The notes under the pieces were generated by a model that was not told the DNA's origin, searched no databases, and was given only the letters and a program-made list of their open reading frames with translations. Shown here piece by piece: positions 47,166 through 59,110 of a stretch of DNA of 64,000 bases. Every line of letters starts with the position of its first letter. Positions within the stretch are counted from its first letter, which is position 1. This DNA is from Lateolabrax maculatus (lineage: Eukaryota > Chordata > Actinopteri > Acropomatiformes > Lateolabracidae): NCBI GenBank assembly GCA_031216445.1, contig CM062205.1:18404001-18468000 (forward strand), written 5' to 3'. Position numbers and translations under genes: made by a program.

Positions 47166-47298
47166 TATTTGATGCATGTAAAGTTGATAATTATAATAAA
47201 TGTTATTTGATTAGTACACAAAGTGTTCCTCCGATGGACAAAGAAATAGTTGGCTGACACACTTAAACGCACTTACACGTGTGTTTAATGCTAACACA

Positions 47299-47302
<4 letters not shown>

Positions 47303-47335
<33 letters not shown>
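47303..47335. repeat. (CA)n microsatellite
   Basis: Second tract of the cluster. Confidence 0.95.
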
Positions 47336-47337
<2 letters not shown>

Positions 47338-47448
47338 TACATGCACAGTTACCATGGTAACCCCACTCAGGCTGCTCTTTAGATGTCTGTGGTATCACAG
47401 ATCATCTACATTTCCGGATGTTGAAGGCAATTAGAAGGAACCTGGCCT

Positions 47449-47473
47449 CACACACACACACACACACACACAC
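47449..47473. repeat. (CA)n microsatellite
   Basis: Third tract of the cluster. Confidence 0.95.
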
Positions 47474-47736
47474 TAGTTGAATCCCTTAAGCAACTCTTTC
47501 CCATTAGAACCCAGTCTGAACTAAAAGTTCAAGAACTCATCAGCATCTGTCAGAAAATGGCATCTTCTCACCTCTTAAAACACAGACTTCATGGAGATAC
47601 AAGGTTTTCATCCAGCAGCTGTGAAGTCATTTTAGAAATTCACACACTTCCTCTGTCTGAGCTGCATTTGAAGCTGAACCCAGTGTATGAGAATAGATCT
47701 GAGATATCTTCATCTGGGAAATGTACAAAGTACATT

Positions 47737-47740
<4 letters not shown>

Positions 47741-47781
<41 letters not shown>
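47741..47781. repeat. (GT)20 microsatellite followed by GA run
   Basis: Fourth tract, opposite in sequence sense (GT) to the three CA tracts upstream. A GA run follows to about 47801. Confidence 0.95.
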
Positions 47782-47785
<4 letters not shown>

Positions 47786-47829
47786 AGAGAGAGAGAGAGA
47801 GTGAGAGCGAGAAAGATGGAAAATGATAA

Positions 47830-48840
47830 GGAGACAGCTAAAGAGAAGTGAGAGGAATGTGAAACAAGGCAGCTGCAATAGGGACATCGGCTCATCCAGT
47901 GCAGATACTGCGGTAGATTTTGTCAGGTGTTTGTAGTGTGCACAAGTGCACGTGTGCTTGCATGTGTGTCCTTGTATCTGCAGGAAATAGAAATAGTAAT
48001 CGTCCTTACTCTGCCCGTCTACTCTATCCATCCATCAATACAAAACATTTTAAGGAGTGAACAGGCTCTGCAGTTTCCCCTTGGCTGAATTATGTCCACG
48101 TGGGGAGACATTTGTCAGACTGAAAAGCATGTTGAAGCCAGCGCTCTCCCTCCTTAGGTGGAAGCACAGTAGGCTGTTAATCACCTCTGAAGGAAATACT
48201 CCCCATATAAACACACTCATATACACACAATCACACAGACACACAGAAACCAATCGATACACATTCACAGCTGTAAATCTGAAACGCTTGCACACACACT
48301 CACACCATTAGGCTGGTTTTGGTCCAGCTGCACAGAGTTGTTTGTCTGCTCCTGCTGTGCTGTAGAAGCTGTTTACTGGGCCTGCTTTGTGTGTGTGTGT
48401 GTGGGTCTGTAGCTGCTGCACCACAGCGCCGGTGGAGGCCGCCGCTAATGACCTCATCCGTGGAGCGAACACCTGTGGGAATGGCCGACCTCAAAAGAGC
48501 TGCAGAGGATCCTGGGACGGGACCCACCATGCCTCAAAGAGACTCCAGAAACCATGGCATTAACTTGCAGCGCTGCCAATTAGAGGTGTGAGCCTCTCTG
48601 GATTTTGCCTTTTTGCAGACCAAGTCTGTGTGAAATGGTATTCACCCAGGCTTAACAAGGTTTATTTTAGCTTGTTTAGGTGTCAGTTGAGAGGGGGTGG
48701 CAAGGCAGCACAGCATAATGTTTACAGAATGATGCAAACAGTATTTTAAGACATTTGGTATAGTTTTCAGTGGCAGAACTTTTGACATCTAATCTAAAGC
48801 TTTAACTTTATGTTCCCATTAACAAGTTTACGGTCATGTG
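47830..48840. other. gene-free segment
   Basis: An open frame beginning with a non-ATG codon at 48319 has a hydrophobic, cysteine/valine-rich start that derives from a short GT run. It has no splice or family support. Confidence 0.5.
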
Positions 48841-49389
48841 TTAAAAGAATAGTTTGACACTTAAGAAAATGTGCTTATTTGCTTTCTTGCTGAGAGTTAA
48901 ATGAGAAGATCAATGCTATTCTCAGATCTGTGTATTAAGTATGGAGCTGGAGCCGGGAGGTGATCGGCGCAGCATAGCATAAACATTTGAAAATGGGAAA
49001 ATTCTAGCCTGGCTGTCTCCAAAGTTCAAAAATCACCTGCCAGCACCTCCAAAGCACACCAATTAACACGTTGTTTCTTGCTTGTTTAATTTGTACACAA
49101 AAAGAGATGAAAAAATTCTAATTTGTGGTTTAGAGGAACTTATGTGCTGTAACAATTTCTTGAAGAAATAACAATTTATACGTCCGCCCAGCAATTTGGG
49201 CAGCGTCCCTGCTAATTTCCTAATCATTTCACCAAGCTTCTAGTTATTATTGCTAAACCAAGGTAATTGCCTCCTGGCTCCAAACTCCATACTTGACACA
49301 CAGACATGAGACTGGTATCAATCTTCTCATCTATCTTGGTGCAAGAAGGGAACAATCATATATCCCGAAATATCAAAATATTCCTTTGA
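48841..49389 (+). mobile_element. MITE with about 75-bp terminal inverted repeats (piggyBac-like)
   Basis: Left end TTAAAAGAATAGTTTGACA...GCTTTCTTGCTGAGAGTTAAATGAGAAGATCAAT. Right end is its imperfect inverse (ATCAATCTTCTCATCTATCTTGG...AATATTCCTTTGA). TTAA at the left (48841-48844) and a TTGA at the right (49386-49389) suggest a TTAA target, hence piggyBac-like. The interior has GGAGCTGGAGCCGGGAGG, AGCATAGCATAAA, AATTAACACG. The family is abundant in teleosts. It carries no transposase. Confidence 0.7.
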
Positions 49390-52060
49390 TTTCATCTCAC
49401 AAAAATCAGTTCTACAAAATATCATATGCAGTATAATTGTCTGTAAACAAGCACATGGACAATGCAGCAATATCTAAGGTATCAGTATATTTAATAGGTG
49501 AGGGTTTCAGGAAATGGGACATTTGTCTGGCCACATCCTTGCTAATTTAATTTAAAGAGAATCTGTAACACTTAAAATATGCCAGATCTCAAGCAATTAA
49601 CATTCATTGTGAAGATTAACTTTACTATTTTCTCCCTGCATTTCTTAGGTTTGTGAAATAGCAGTTAGATGAAGGCACTTTATATTTCAATGTGAATAAA
49701 TAAAACAAGAATTCTTAAGGACTGTTTTAAGCTGCTCGTGGAGTAGATGTAGGGAAAAAGCTACTTATTTCACTGTAAGATGGAAGATTGTGTTTATCTT
49801 TAGGTATCAGTTTCTACATCAGATCCTGTCAGACTGAACAAGGGCAAAAGGACTACAAGAAAGACAGGACTGCAGTGTCCTTTAAGCAACTTCACAACCA
49901 ATCTGTTCAAAATAGTACAAAAATCCTGTTCAATCTATCCCTCTTTCCAAACTCACTCACTGTTTGTCTGTATTGCCCTCTTTATATCCCTTCCTCTATC
50001 CTCTTTTATCTTTCTGTTGCTACTGCTCTCCCTCTGTCGTCTTTCTCTTAACTCATCACCTTCCCATTTCTCTCACTTTCTCTTTTCATTTGGCCTTTGC
50101 CCTCTTTTTCTGTCTTGATCCCTTTCTTCAGAAGCCCCGCTCTTCTCGGTTCTCCTCCCGTCATCCTCGATGTGGCAAAGGGAGTGGCATAGAGGCAGGA
50201 AGACTACTTTCGGGAGACTGTGTTGAATAATACATGGCTGTTAGAGCGGTGCCGTGGAGGCTGACGTGGATTGAGGAGAGACTACTGAGCTGGATATAGA
50301 GTTTTGATAGCGTGTGAATATGGAGCATTTATTATCATGAGACATGAGCAGGCAGGTTAGTTACAGAGCGGAGATTCAATAAATCTATTAGATCTACACA
50401 TGCAAAAAGGGGAAAGTGTAGCACCACATTAGATGCACATGCATTCTTAAATGTGCACACAGACACATCCAACAGCTAGTGCATTGTGTTAATGGTTAAA
50501 TCTAATTTCCATGTATGTTGTAGCGGTGTTGACCCTACTCTGATCTGACATAAAAGGAAGCAGGGTGTGTGTGTGTGTGTGTGTATGTGTCCACTCCTGC
50601 AGGTTCAGATATGACAGATGTGAGCGGCCACTCAATGGATGTTTAAAGAGAACGGGGTCACTCCTGCCCTGTAGCCCAGTGACCTCATCAGACAGTGTTG
50701 AATTATGGGTAGTGGCACTCGTGTCTCACAGCTGTCTCTCTGCTTAGGGGGCAGTGATAGTGACTCATCTCTCACTCACACACACTCACAGAAACTCCCA
50801 CACTCACACAGCGGCTGGACTGCAGGGTAGCTGACATTTAGCAGTGGAGGAAAAAGCAGCGACTGTGAGCTGGAAAAAACAACAACAGAGCTGCAGCCAT
50901 GATGGTATCAAACACGTTAGTGTACCGCAGAGTGGAAGCACAGCAAGTGGTAGATAAACTTGTATTTACAGTCTGCAAACTGCACTTGTTTGTTAGTCAG
51001 CTCTGTCTCTGCTGTCTCGGTGTTCAAGGAAGGGGGATTAGTGTACAGTTATTTAATGCCTCCATGTGATTCTACTTCTGTGTTTTCAGCTACGTTTTAT
51101 TTTATTTTGTAAGAGATGTTCTAACACTGTAATATAGGACTGTATTTAGTGTTGGTGGCTATGTCATTTTTTATTTTCTTAATTTCTCAAGCGCAACAAA
51201 GATGGCTGCCACAAGCAACAGCGCTACTGCAATGAACACATGAAAGCATGGGGCTGGATTTGATAAAATGCCTTTGAATTGTCTACCAGAGTGTGCGCTT
51301 GTAGCTCAAACATCTCCATTTATAACTTAACTATGCTGGTGTAAAGGCACAATCTGTCACAGGGAATAAGTGAACACATACAGACGATCTGAAGCACACT
51401 CCACTGATACCACACGCAGATGAAAATGTTTCAGGCCCAACTGTAGTTCCTCTGGGTGGGTTGGGTCGCTGCTAATTCCCTGGTAATGTTGATTAATGTT
51501 ACAAATGCAACATTACCACATACAATGCAGCTGACATAAATAGTCTATCAGTGGCAAATAACATGGCCATCTGCTGAATATTTGATCAGAGACCAGAACA
51601 GGCTTAATAATTTAGCAATAGGCCTTTATGTCTCTCACTGCCTCTGCCATTGGAAATGAATGGTAGGAATGCATTTCTCCTCATGACATTAAACAACAAT
51701 GTTGTGCTCCAAGACCCCCTCAAGTCATTGCATCTCTGGAGAATGTCACATGCCTAGAAAATGTCCAATAGCTGTCTAATTTTGACATCATTATATTTGA
51801 CAGACATGGCCTGTGTGACCTTATAGGCTACCATCCACCTTGCACTTAACTGCAGCTCTGTGTGGCAATTTGACAACTTATTGATCTCCTGTGTGACTGT
51901 AAAGTAATTGCCACGCAAATTATATGGTCAGGTATAGACAATAATGCTTCAAGTGAAACAGTGAAAGAGCAGTCTGTGGTCCATCATTTACCTTAACCAC
52001 TATAATGGCTGAGGACAAACCAAATAAAGTATTCTGGAGTTTGTAACATACTGTATAGAA
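49390..52060. other. gene-free segment upstream of second CpG island
   Basis: A long pyrimidine tract (49930-50130) ends in TTCTTCAG at 50132 before a GC-richer stretch, an acceptor-like site with no supported exon. A GT run is at 50564-50584. No gene identified. Confidence 0.45.
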
Positions 52061-52067
52061 TTGTAAT

Positions 52068-52090
52068 CCCCCCCCCCCCCCCCCCCCCCC
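52068..52090. repeat. C23 homopolymer tract
   Basis: Twenty-three C residues followed by a T-rich run, about 470 bp upstream of the second CpG island. Same length as the tract in the eif5a2 promoter. Confidence 0.9.
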
Positions 52091-52554
52091 TTCTTTTTTT
52101 AAAGAAAATTAAATTGTTCTGTTATTTTTGTGAGAGGATGGTTACCCCTGATTATTTCTCCCATGTTCAGCCTTTGTAAAATCCTTTTAAAAAAATCTTT
52201 ATAAAAATACATGACATTGATTTGGCACAATCTATAATTGTTTTTTTTTTTTTTAATGTTTGTTGTGTGTTCTTTGATTGAATTGCATGGATAAAAAAAC
52301 ACCTTCAGTAAAATATAGGCATTTATGACTCTAAATCACCCATTGACTTTTGTCCAAATTGATGTTAGTAGTTTATGACAGCTGAATAAATCGTTTTGTG
52401 TTTTTTACTAGAAATAAAGTAATAATAAAACTGCATAGAAAGCAGTATAACTAAAAAAAAAAAAAAATTAAGTATGTAAAGTACAAAATAGTATGATGCC
52501 CCAGTATATAGAGAACGTGGGCTACATCACAGCGATATTGTGGGCTTGTTGTGT

Positions 52555-53354
52555 TGATGAGCCCCGTGTCACGGCTGGATCAGTGTAAATCACGGGGGTG
52601 CGCTGGAGCAACGACGTCCGGTCGGCTCGGTGTCTCCCGGACGGTCGAGGGCGATCAGGAAACCAAGCGGATGAATAATACACCGTGTCGGCGGTCACAT
52701 GTCGTGCAGCGGGCTCCTGAATGATTTAAAGCTTTTTACATCATCATCATCATCACCCTCCTCCCCTCCCCTCCCTCCCTCCCCCCAGCGCTGGCTCCCG
52801 CTGATGCACCGAGCAGCCCGGAGATGCTGCTGCTGATGCTGGTGACCGACTGCAGCATCCGACATGGGCATCCTTTAATCCGGCCGTGCCTCAGTGAGTG
52901 TTTTTCCTCCACTTTTCTCTCTCTTCCTCGCATCCTCCTCCTTATCTCTTACTAGATCGCTCCCTGCGCTCCTTCTCCCGCCAGTGACTCCCCCAGCCTC
53001 ACTCCTTCTCCTCCTCCCTTTTTTTTTTTTTTGTTGTCTTCCTTTGTGCAGTTTTTTTTTTTTTCATGAGCGATGGCGCATAACGCGGCGGAAACGGTGC
53101 GTCCTGGTAGAGGTGATGTTTGGTGAGGGGGGGGGGCGGAATTTGTTGGGAAACGGTCCCTTCCTGTATGTGCACCTCACCTTAGCGGTGTGCGTCTGTG
53201 CGTGAGAAGGCAGGAGAGAGTTTAGGGCGGGTGTCGCTTCTCCCACCGGACCGGAGCTGCGGCAGGCTGCGTGTGGAGGGTGGACAGGAGTGCAGGAAGA
53301 GACAGAGGGGCTCGACTCAGAGAGGATGGGACGTTTAATGAAGTGTTTTTGCAG
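52555..53354 (+). promoter_or_regulatory. CpG-rich island with candidate first exon of a downstream gene (slc7a14 expected)
   Basis: CpG-dense sequence (52555-52720, 52790-52895, 53070-53300) in an otherwise AT-rich region. Donor-like sites occur at 52894 (CA/GTGAGTG) and at 53355 (GCAG/GTGAGC), both on the + strand. The second would end a mainly non-coding exon with an ATG at 53326 shortly before it. Human order beyond EIF5A2 leads to RPL22L1 then SLC7A14, whose transcription would run in this direction. No slc7a14 protein sequence is visible here, so gene identity rests on synteny alone. A long T run and pyrimidine tracts lie within. Confidence 0.45.
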
Positions 53355-53683
53355 GTGAGCGGGTGTGTAGTTATTGCTTGTGCCGACCGTGTTTAGGTGT
53401 GTCAGGGGGGAGAAGAGAGAGGAACAAAGATGCCATGGAGAAACTTATTGTCTTTATGCCTTGGAAAGCATGGGGGGGGGGGAGCTTTTCCACGCTTTTG
53501 AGGTGTAGGCCTTGAGTTTCCTTGCTGCTTGTGGGTCTTTATGCTTCTTTAAAGGGGTATGATATGATAAATGATGGAATAAGCTTTAATAAGCTTTTTT
53601 ACATGGGCTGAATCTGTATTTGATGTGGGAAAAAGATTCTGATTCATCACTCATTCTGCTCTGTCAAGCAAATACAGTGACTT

Positions 53684-53689
53684 CTATCT

Positions 53690-53727
<38 letters not shown>

Positions 53728-53733
53728 CATCTA
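53684..53733. repeat. (CTAT)n tetranucleotide microsatellite
   Basis: About twelve CTAT units with one TATT interruption. Confidence 0.9.
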
Positions 53734-53846
53734 CTGCCCCACACAAACAGTGAGGCAACACACTGTGCTGCTGTGAGGACAAGAGCACTCAGACACTGAA
53801 AGCCTCAAGCTGTGGAACTGGGCTAATCCCTAATGACATGGCCAGA

Positions 53847-53880
53847 TCTCTCTCTCTCTCTCTCTCTCCCCCTCTCTCTC
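53847..53880. repeat. (CT)n microsatellite
   Basis: CT run with a short C interruption, pyrimidine on the + strand. Confidence 0.9.
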
Positions 53881-54719
53881 TATCTGCCATAAGGTCTTGT
53901 CTCTCTTTATTTCCCTTCCTTAATTCTTTTTTTTTTTTTTCCTTTTCCTGTCCCTCATACTCAGTTGTGATGACGTGCTGTCCCTGGTGCTGAAAACAGT
54001 CATCAGCAGATCGCTTGCTAATACGCTCGAGCTTGATGGCCCTGTCAGCGCTCAACAGGTGCCTAATACTAACCATCAGACCCAGCAGCTGCGCAGGAAT
54101 CGACACAGTCAATTTCAATTTTAATTCAATGACTCTTTCATGTAGGTTGTGATTGCGTGCTCGAGCTGTGGAAAGTGAATTATTAAATTGTCAGCATAGA
54201 ATTATTGGTAGCGTGAAATTAAAACAGGTGATGGCGACTTTTTAAAGCACAATAACCAATTCAGTTCCTTGGCAGACACAGTCTGGAACGTGAACTATAT
54301 ATTTTTAGTGTTATTTTTAGGGTGAAAACAACAACAATGGGAAGTAGAACCGGAAGATTACATAACCGACCAATTTAGCAACTGTAGTTTGTCTTCCTGC
54401 ATATCCCTCCTCACACACACACACACACACAACCCCCAAGACATCCAGGTCTCACATCAGAGAACTTGAGATGCAGTGACTTGCTCTTTGCTCAAGGGAA
54501 GTTCAGCAGTTACAGTGGGCACAAATAGAATGAGTGCCTTTTCACCATCCACCCTCGTTCCCAACACGTGCCAACTCAAATTAGTACGATTAATACAAGC
54601 GTGAAAGGCATGCAAGCGTGCTGACTACAGTATCTCCCTTGTTAGCCCAGCTGATGATGTCGTGACACTTTTAAGGAAAGTACCCATTTTATTGTTTATA
54701 GGTACTTTTCATAAACTCA

Positions 54720-54950
54720 TATGGATCCACTGCAACTAGTGCAGTGCCCGTTCGGGGCGTGGCCGATTGCTTGGCCCCTGGAAATGCTGCGTTCTCGAGA
54801 ACCGCTCATCCGATTGACTTCTCGCTCGCCACTGCACTCCCTTGGGCCAATACAGCCGCCAAGTGTGAAGTCCAAGGGATGAACAGTTTTTAGGTTATCT
54901 GAAGGACAATCATACACAGATACAGACAGACATACAGACAGACAGAGATG
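54720..54950 (+). mobile_element. teleost retroelement 3' fragment with ACAGACAG tail
   Basis: ATGGATCCACTGCAACTAGT, GTGCCCGTTCGGGGCGTGG, CATCCGATTGACTTC, GCCGCCAAGTGTGAAGTCCA, GTTATCTGAAGGACAATCAT, then ACAGATACAGACAGACATACAGACAG. A conserved body running into a simple ACAG tail is typical of a LINE/SINE 3' end. I recognise the body as a common fish repeat; family unnamed. Confidence 0.55.
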
Positions 54951-55660
54951 GCAGCAGAAACATGCAGCCTTTAAGGAGCTACGCTATTATTCATTTGGAG
55001 TCGTCTTCCTGGCTCTCTGATGAATTCACTGTTTATGCAGTATTCACTCTCTTTTAGCTCTGACTTTGGTCTCTACCAACTCCCAAGGAAAATATCGGCC
55101 TCTTTCCCTTCTAAATGCTCCACTGTTCACCGTTTTTTCTCAGAAAACTGACGAAAAAAATGACGCTATGAGAGTAACTGTGTAACTGCTAGGGTTATGA
55201 AATTCGACTGCTCTCCCATCTTTAGGGATAATGGATGCCGAATGAATGCTTGTGTGTGTGTGTGTGTAATAGATGCAAAACAGACACTAAAGAGAATTGA
55301 TGTTTCTTTGAGAGAGGGTAATGTTTACATGCCTGTTTGGAAGAATCACGCTTCAAAGATTTCTTTTTGGCAGATAAATACTTTTTCATCTAAATACATT
55401 TAGTAATGTCTTTAGTAAAGTCTAACTGTAAAATATATGTGTGACTCATGCAGCAGAAAAACAGACACACACACGCACACACAACCATAAGCCTTTATAT
55501 TTATGAATGGCTGACTGGCCCCCACCACCCTTTCCCCATCAGATGCTGCTCAGCACTGACGTCAGTGAACCTGCCTGCGCATAAAGGCTAATATAATCAG
55601 AACCTCACACACACAGACACACATGCATTGTCTCTTTGTTTGTCTCCGCCAGGAGCACAG

Positions 55661-55661
<1 letters not shown>
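54951..55661. other. gene-free segment
   Basis: AT-rich sequence with a short GT run at about 55252-55267. No exon supported. Confidence 0.5.

Positions 55662-55708
<47 letters not shown>
55662..55708. repeat. (CA)23 microsatellite
   Basis: Longest perfect CA run in the window. Confidence 0.95.
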
Positions 55709-55710
<2 letters not shown>

Positions 55711-55974
55711 CTGGCTATTTGTTCAACAGACTCTAAAGAGAGAGAAAAGAAAAGGAGAGACAAAAAGAAAAGAGACAGAAAGAGACCAGAGGCCTAATGT
55801 GTAGGAGGGCTTGATCATTGACATTACAATGTAATCGGATCTCTGTTATAAATTTGTGGCTCTCATTTCTTCCCTGCAGGTATATCTGTAGTTTTTCATA
55901 TACTTCACTCTGAACACTTCGATGCACCAATCTTCACTTTATTAGCTGCAACCAGCTGCTCTATAGCTTGGTCG

Positions 55975-56108
55975 GTGAACAGAATTTCCCCACCTTTTGG
56001 CGGTCACAGTTTTCGCCCTAGGAGGCTGAATTTTGGCATGGAGGTCAAGTGTGTGTGTGTGCGTGTGTGTGTGTGTGTATGTGGGTGTGTGTGTGCGTGT
56101 GTGTGTGT
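55975..56108. repeat. repeat fragment plus imperfect (GT)n tract
   Basis: CCCCACCTTTTGGCGGTCAC and GGCTGAATTTTGGCATGGAGGT (55990-56046) look like a fragment of a dispersed fish repeat. A GT tract with GC and GGG interruptions follows (56049-56108). Confidence 0.5.
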
Positions 56109-56109
56109 T

Positions 56110-57218
56110 AAGTGTTTATGCCAATTGGCAAAAGGGGGGTCTGGGAGTGGCATAATACAAAAAAGCGCAAAGCTTCTATATGGATTCATGTAACATGGCC
56201 AAACTCTGTAGAAAGACACACGCACACAAACACACACACACTACACTTTAGCCATACCCTCTTTGTCTTTAATGCTTGCAGGAGGCATCATTGCACTCAG
56301 AAGAGAGTTCCCTTTTCATTGATGACGGTCTGCCCCTCCCTGACACTATACTACTCTTGTTATATTGATAGTCAGGGACTGACAAAGCTGAAAGCTGTCA
56401 CATTTAAGCTGTCATGTCTAAGCCTCCTTTTAAAGAGCAGACGATTAGATTGGATGGTAGGGTAATACCTGTCAGTTGTTTCTTCTCTTGCCTTCTACTA
56501 TATGTATAAATTAAAATAGCAGATAAAGACATTCTGTTGCACTGACAAGCACAATCAACCACTTACAGTTACACTGATTGAGAAGAAAGCACTGCATGTC
56601 TCTAAGGCTTTGTCCCACTTATCCCCCGTAATAGGCATCCTTCCCCCTCATTTCAAGTGTTGCCTTCAGTTAAGACTGGCCATCAAAAAAGACAACTCAG
56701 AGATGTTGTGGAAAACTAACCTAGTATTTGCCTCTTCGCCTCCTCCAAAAGAACTTTACAACTTTAAAAGATGGTCCCATTGAATATAGTTATCATAAAC
56801 TAATATTGTAAAAACGTTCCAGACATCTAGTATTTAGCCTGATGTATTACTTTTGTCAAGGTACCAGTAAACAGTCGTGTACAAGGTAAAATAAGTCTTA
56901 ACAGAGGCAACAAACCTCTAATAAAACAGACACCAGGAAATAATTCCAAGTGTGGTAAACACGTAAATGGTCATAAATGTGAAAGATACACTGGTATTCT
57001 GCTTTCTGTGATATTGTGGAGCTGATTGTGAAACTTGATCATTCGCTAAAAGCTCATAAAATCATTGCCACTTCCTGCATTTTCACTGAAATGCATTTGT
57101 CTGTAATTGGTTTATGCTCCTCTTTTATGTTTTTATTGCATCTTTTAAAGTAAGTTTTTTAACCACTGTGGTCCAGACCCACTTCAAGAATTGTATTGGT
57201 TTCTTCAAAGTTATTTCC
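56110..57218. other. gene-free segment
   Basis: No gene, RNA or delimitable repeat recognised. Confidence 0.5.
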
Positions 57219-57240
57219 AAAAAAAAAAAAAAAAAAAAAA
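57219..57240. repeat. A22 homopolymer
   Basis: Twenty-two A residues. No processed pseudogene is recognisable before it. Confidence 0.9.
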
Positions 57241-58079
57241 GCATTTGAGAGTTGAAAAATAATCATAGTCACTTCTTGCAAACCTGCAGCTTTCACATGT
57301 AACCAGCAGTAGTTACAATGATGACACCTTTGTATTCTTACTAATAAAATAAAAAGACAAAGTACTTCATACAAACTGTATGAAAAACCAGAGAGTAAGT
57401 AGAGAGGTTAGAGAGATTGACGGTAAAGAGATAGATACTGTATGTGGCTCCAATGGTCTATGACAGATGCATTTTTTTGAGTCAATCTAAACACAAGACA
57501 GATACTGATTAATCTATCATAAAAGACCAGGCAAATATATATTTTTTTTGCAGTGATAATTTATAGAAAGCTCTCTCAGATACTACAGAAGGACAATAAC
57601 ACCTGCAGCAGTAATGGGGATTAGCAAATCGGATCGATAAAGACAATACTGTGGAGGGAAAATGTCTTTTGGCAAATACTGGCAATATTTCCTTTCTCCA
57701 TTATCCCTGAGTGTCACCAATATTTCATGGCACTGGAGTTACTTGTCGAAGAATTAGTCAGCAGGATATGCCTGAAGTCTGCAACTAGAATCAGTGAGCC
57801 AGTTTCAGGGCAAGATTTTAAGCCTTGTTTTAGACTAAATGTCGTCAATTGAGGTTTATATATCTATCAAATTAGAGTGTGTGGAATGACCCTGTTTTTT
57901 TTTAGAGCTTAAGGCCATACAGACAGAGATGTCATCGATATGGCTGGTTAGCCAGAAGGAGTCACACTGTTGTTTTTATTTATCTTGCAGTCTGGAGCCA
58001 GACCCAGTGTGCTTTAAGCTTCAGGCTCCCACTGCACTGCATTAGGGCAAGATAGATGAGGATGAGGCAGGCCAAATTG
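57241..58079. other. gene-free segment
   Basis: AT-rich sequence, nothing supported. Confidence 0.5.
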
Positions 58080-59110
58080 TGAATGATCTGGGCAGGCTGA
58101 CAGGTCGGTCATGCGGAGCAGTTTGTCTGTAGCCTGGCACCAGTGCCAGCAGCAGTGCCACCTTGGAAACTTTTGACAGGTAGGGATGATAAACCTTTAA
58201 CAGACAGAAAACTGCAACATTTCTACTTTCTGTTCACTAAAATCAGAAGTGAATCGGTGTCATCAGCAAGCCAAAATAAGAGCCAGTCAATCTGTAAATG
58301 AGTAAACTGGTCAGACAGCCAACTGAGTGAAGCAGAGGGACATCCATATTTGTGTATATATTTGTCTATTACCAGTTCCAATAGTGTCGATCAACACATT
58401 ACACTAAGTGGCCTGGAGTGACAGTATGCTGGATAGCATGCAGTCATTAATTTGTTTACACCAAATGCTGACTTTGTAGGAACCATTTTTCCTAATTTTG
58501 ACCAGTATCATCTATTGCCACATTGATTATTTGCACATGTTCCAAGGCCACTTAGTCTGCTGGGATATTTTTAGTTTTTGTTCTTGTAGTCCATTTAATT
58601 AAGTAAACCAGTACACTCACAAGTCCAGGAGGCAAGGAAACTGGTGGGTGTTATCTAATTACTGTAATCACAGTTTTCCTTCCCTTTGCAATTGGAGAGG
58701 ACTTACTGGCATGGCGGGCCTATGGGTATACACCCAAGACACTCCACTGGCCGGTTAGACCAATCAGATAGTTTGACATTAGTGAATTAAACAAAGAATC
58801 TATCTGCAAAATACTGAGCCAGTCAGGCAGCCTGCTCAGTGAAACTGATGGGAACATCACAGTTCTTATTTAAAAAAAATCAGTCGCTGAACCGTTTAGA
58901 CAGACAGGGATAGTTGAAGTGTGTCTGATGAGTCAGGCAATGAAATGAACCTGGCAGGCGGCAATTTTTCTTTTGTGTCAAATAAGAAATCAGAATCATT
59001 AAGCTTGTCAGATTGGGATACTGTGGCCAGTCAACCAACGCATTGAATCGGCCAGACAGTTGCCAAAGTCAGTCAAGCGCAGGAAAATGAATTTGGGACT
59101 CCTTATCTTC
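58080..59110. repeat. region of recurrent CAGTCAG/CAGACAG motifs (possible decayed minisatellite)
   Basis: Short motifs such as GCCAGTCA, GTCAGACAG, AGTCAGGCAG, CCAGACAG and AGTCAGTC recur irregularly (for example near 58290, 58310, 58820, 58900, 59030, 59055, 59070). No fixed period is evident by eye. Confidence 0.3.

Larger units (their letters stand above)
53355..54719. other. probable first intron or intergenic DNA, proximal part
   Basis: Contains G9 (53474-53482), a CTAT repeat (53684-53733), a CT run (53847-53880) and a CA run (about 54413-54431). No coding exon recognised. Confidence 0.5.

Noticed and set aside
48319..48591. Hydrophobic N-terminus resembling a signal peptide
   Set aside because: Starts at TTG, not ATG, and its cysteine/valine run is encoded by a GT repeat.
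50100..50230. Candidate exon after a strong polypyrimidine tract ending TTCTTCAG
   Set aside because: No matching donor with a recognisable protein and no neighbouring exons to join.
52824..52893. ATG-initiated leucine-rich frame (MLLLMLVTDC) in the second CpG island
   Set aside because: Short, not matching the expected SLC7A14 N-terminus, and more likely 5' UTR sequence; mentioned only as part of the island.
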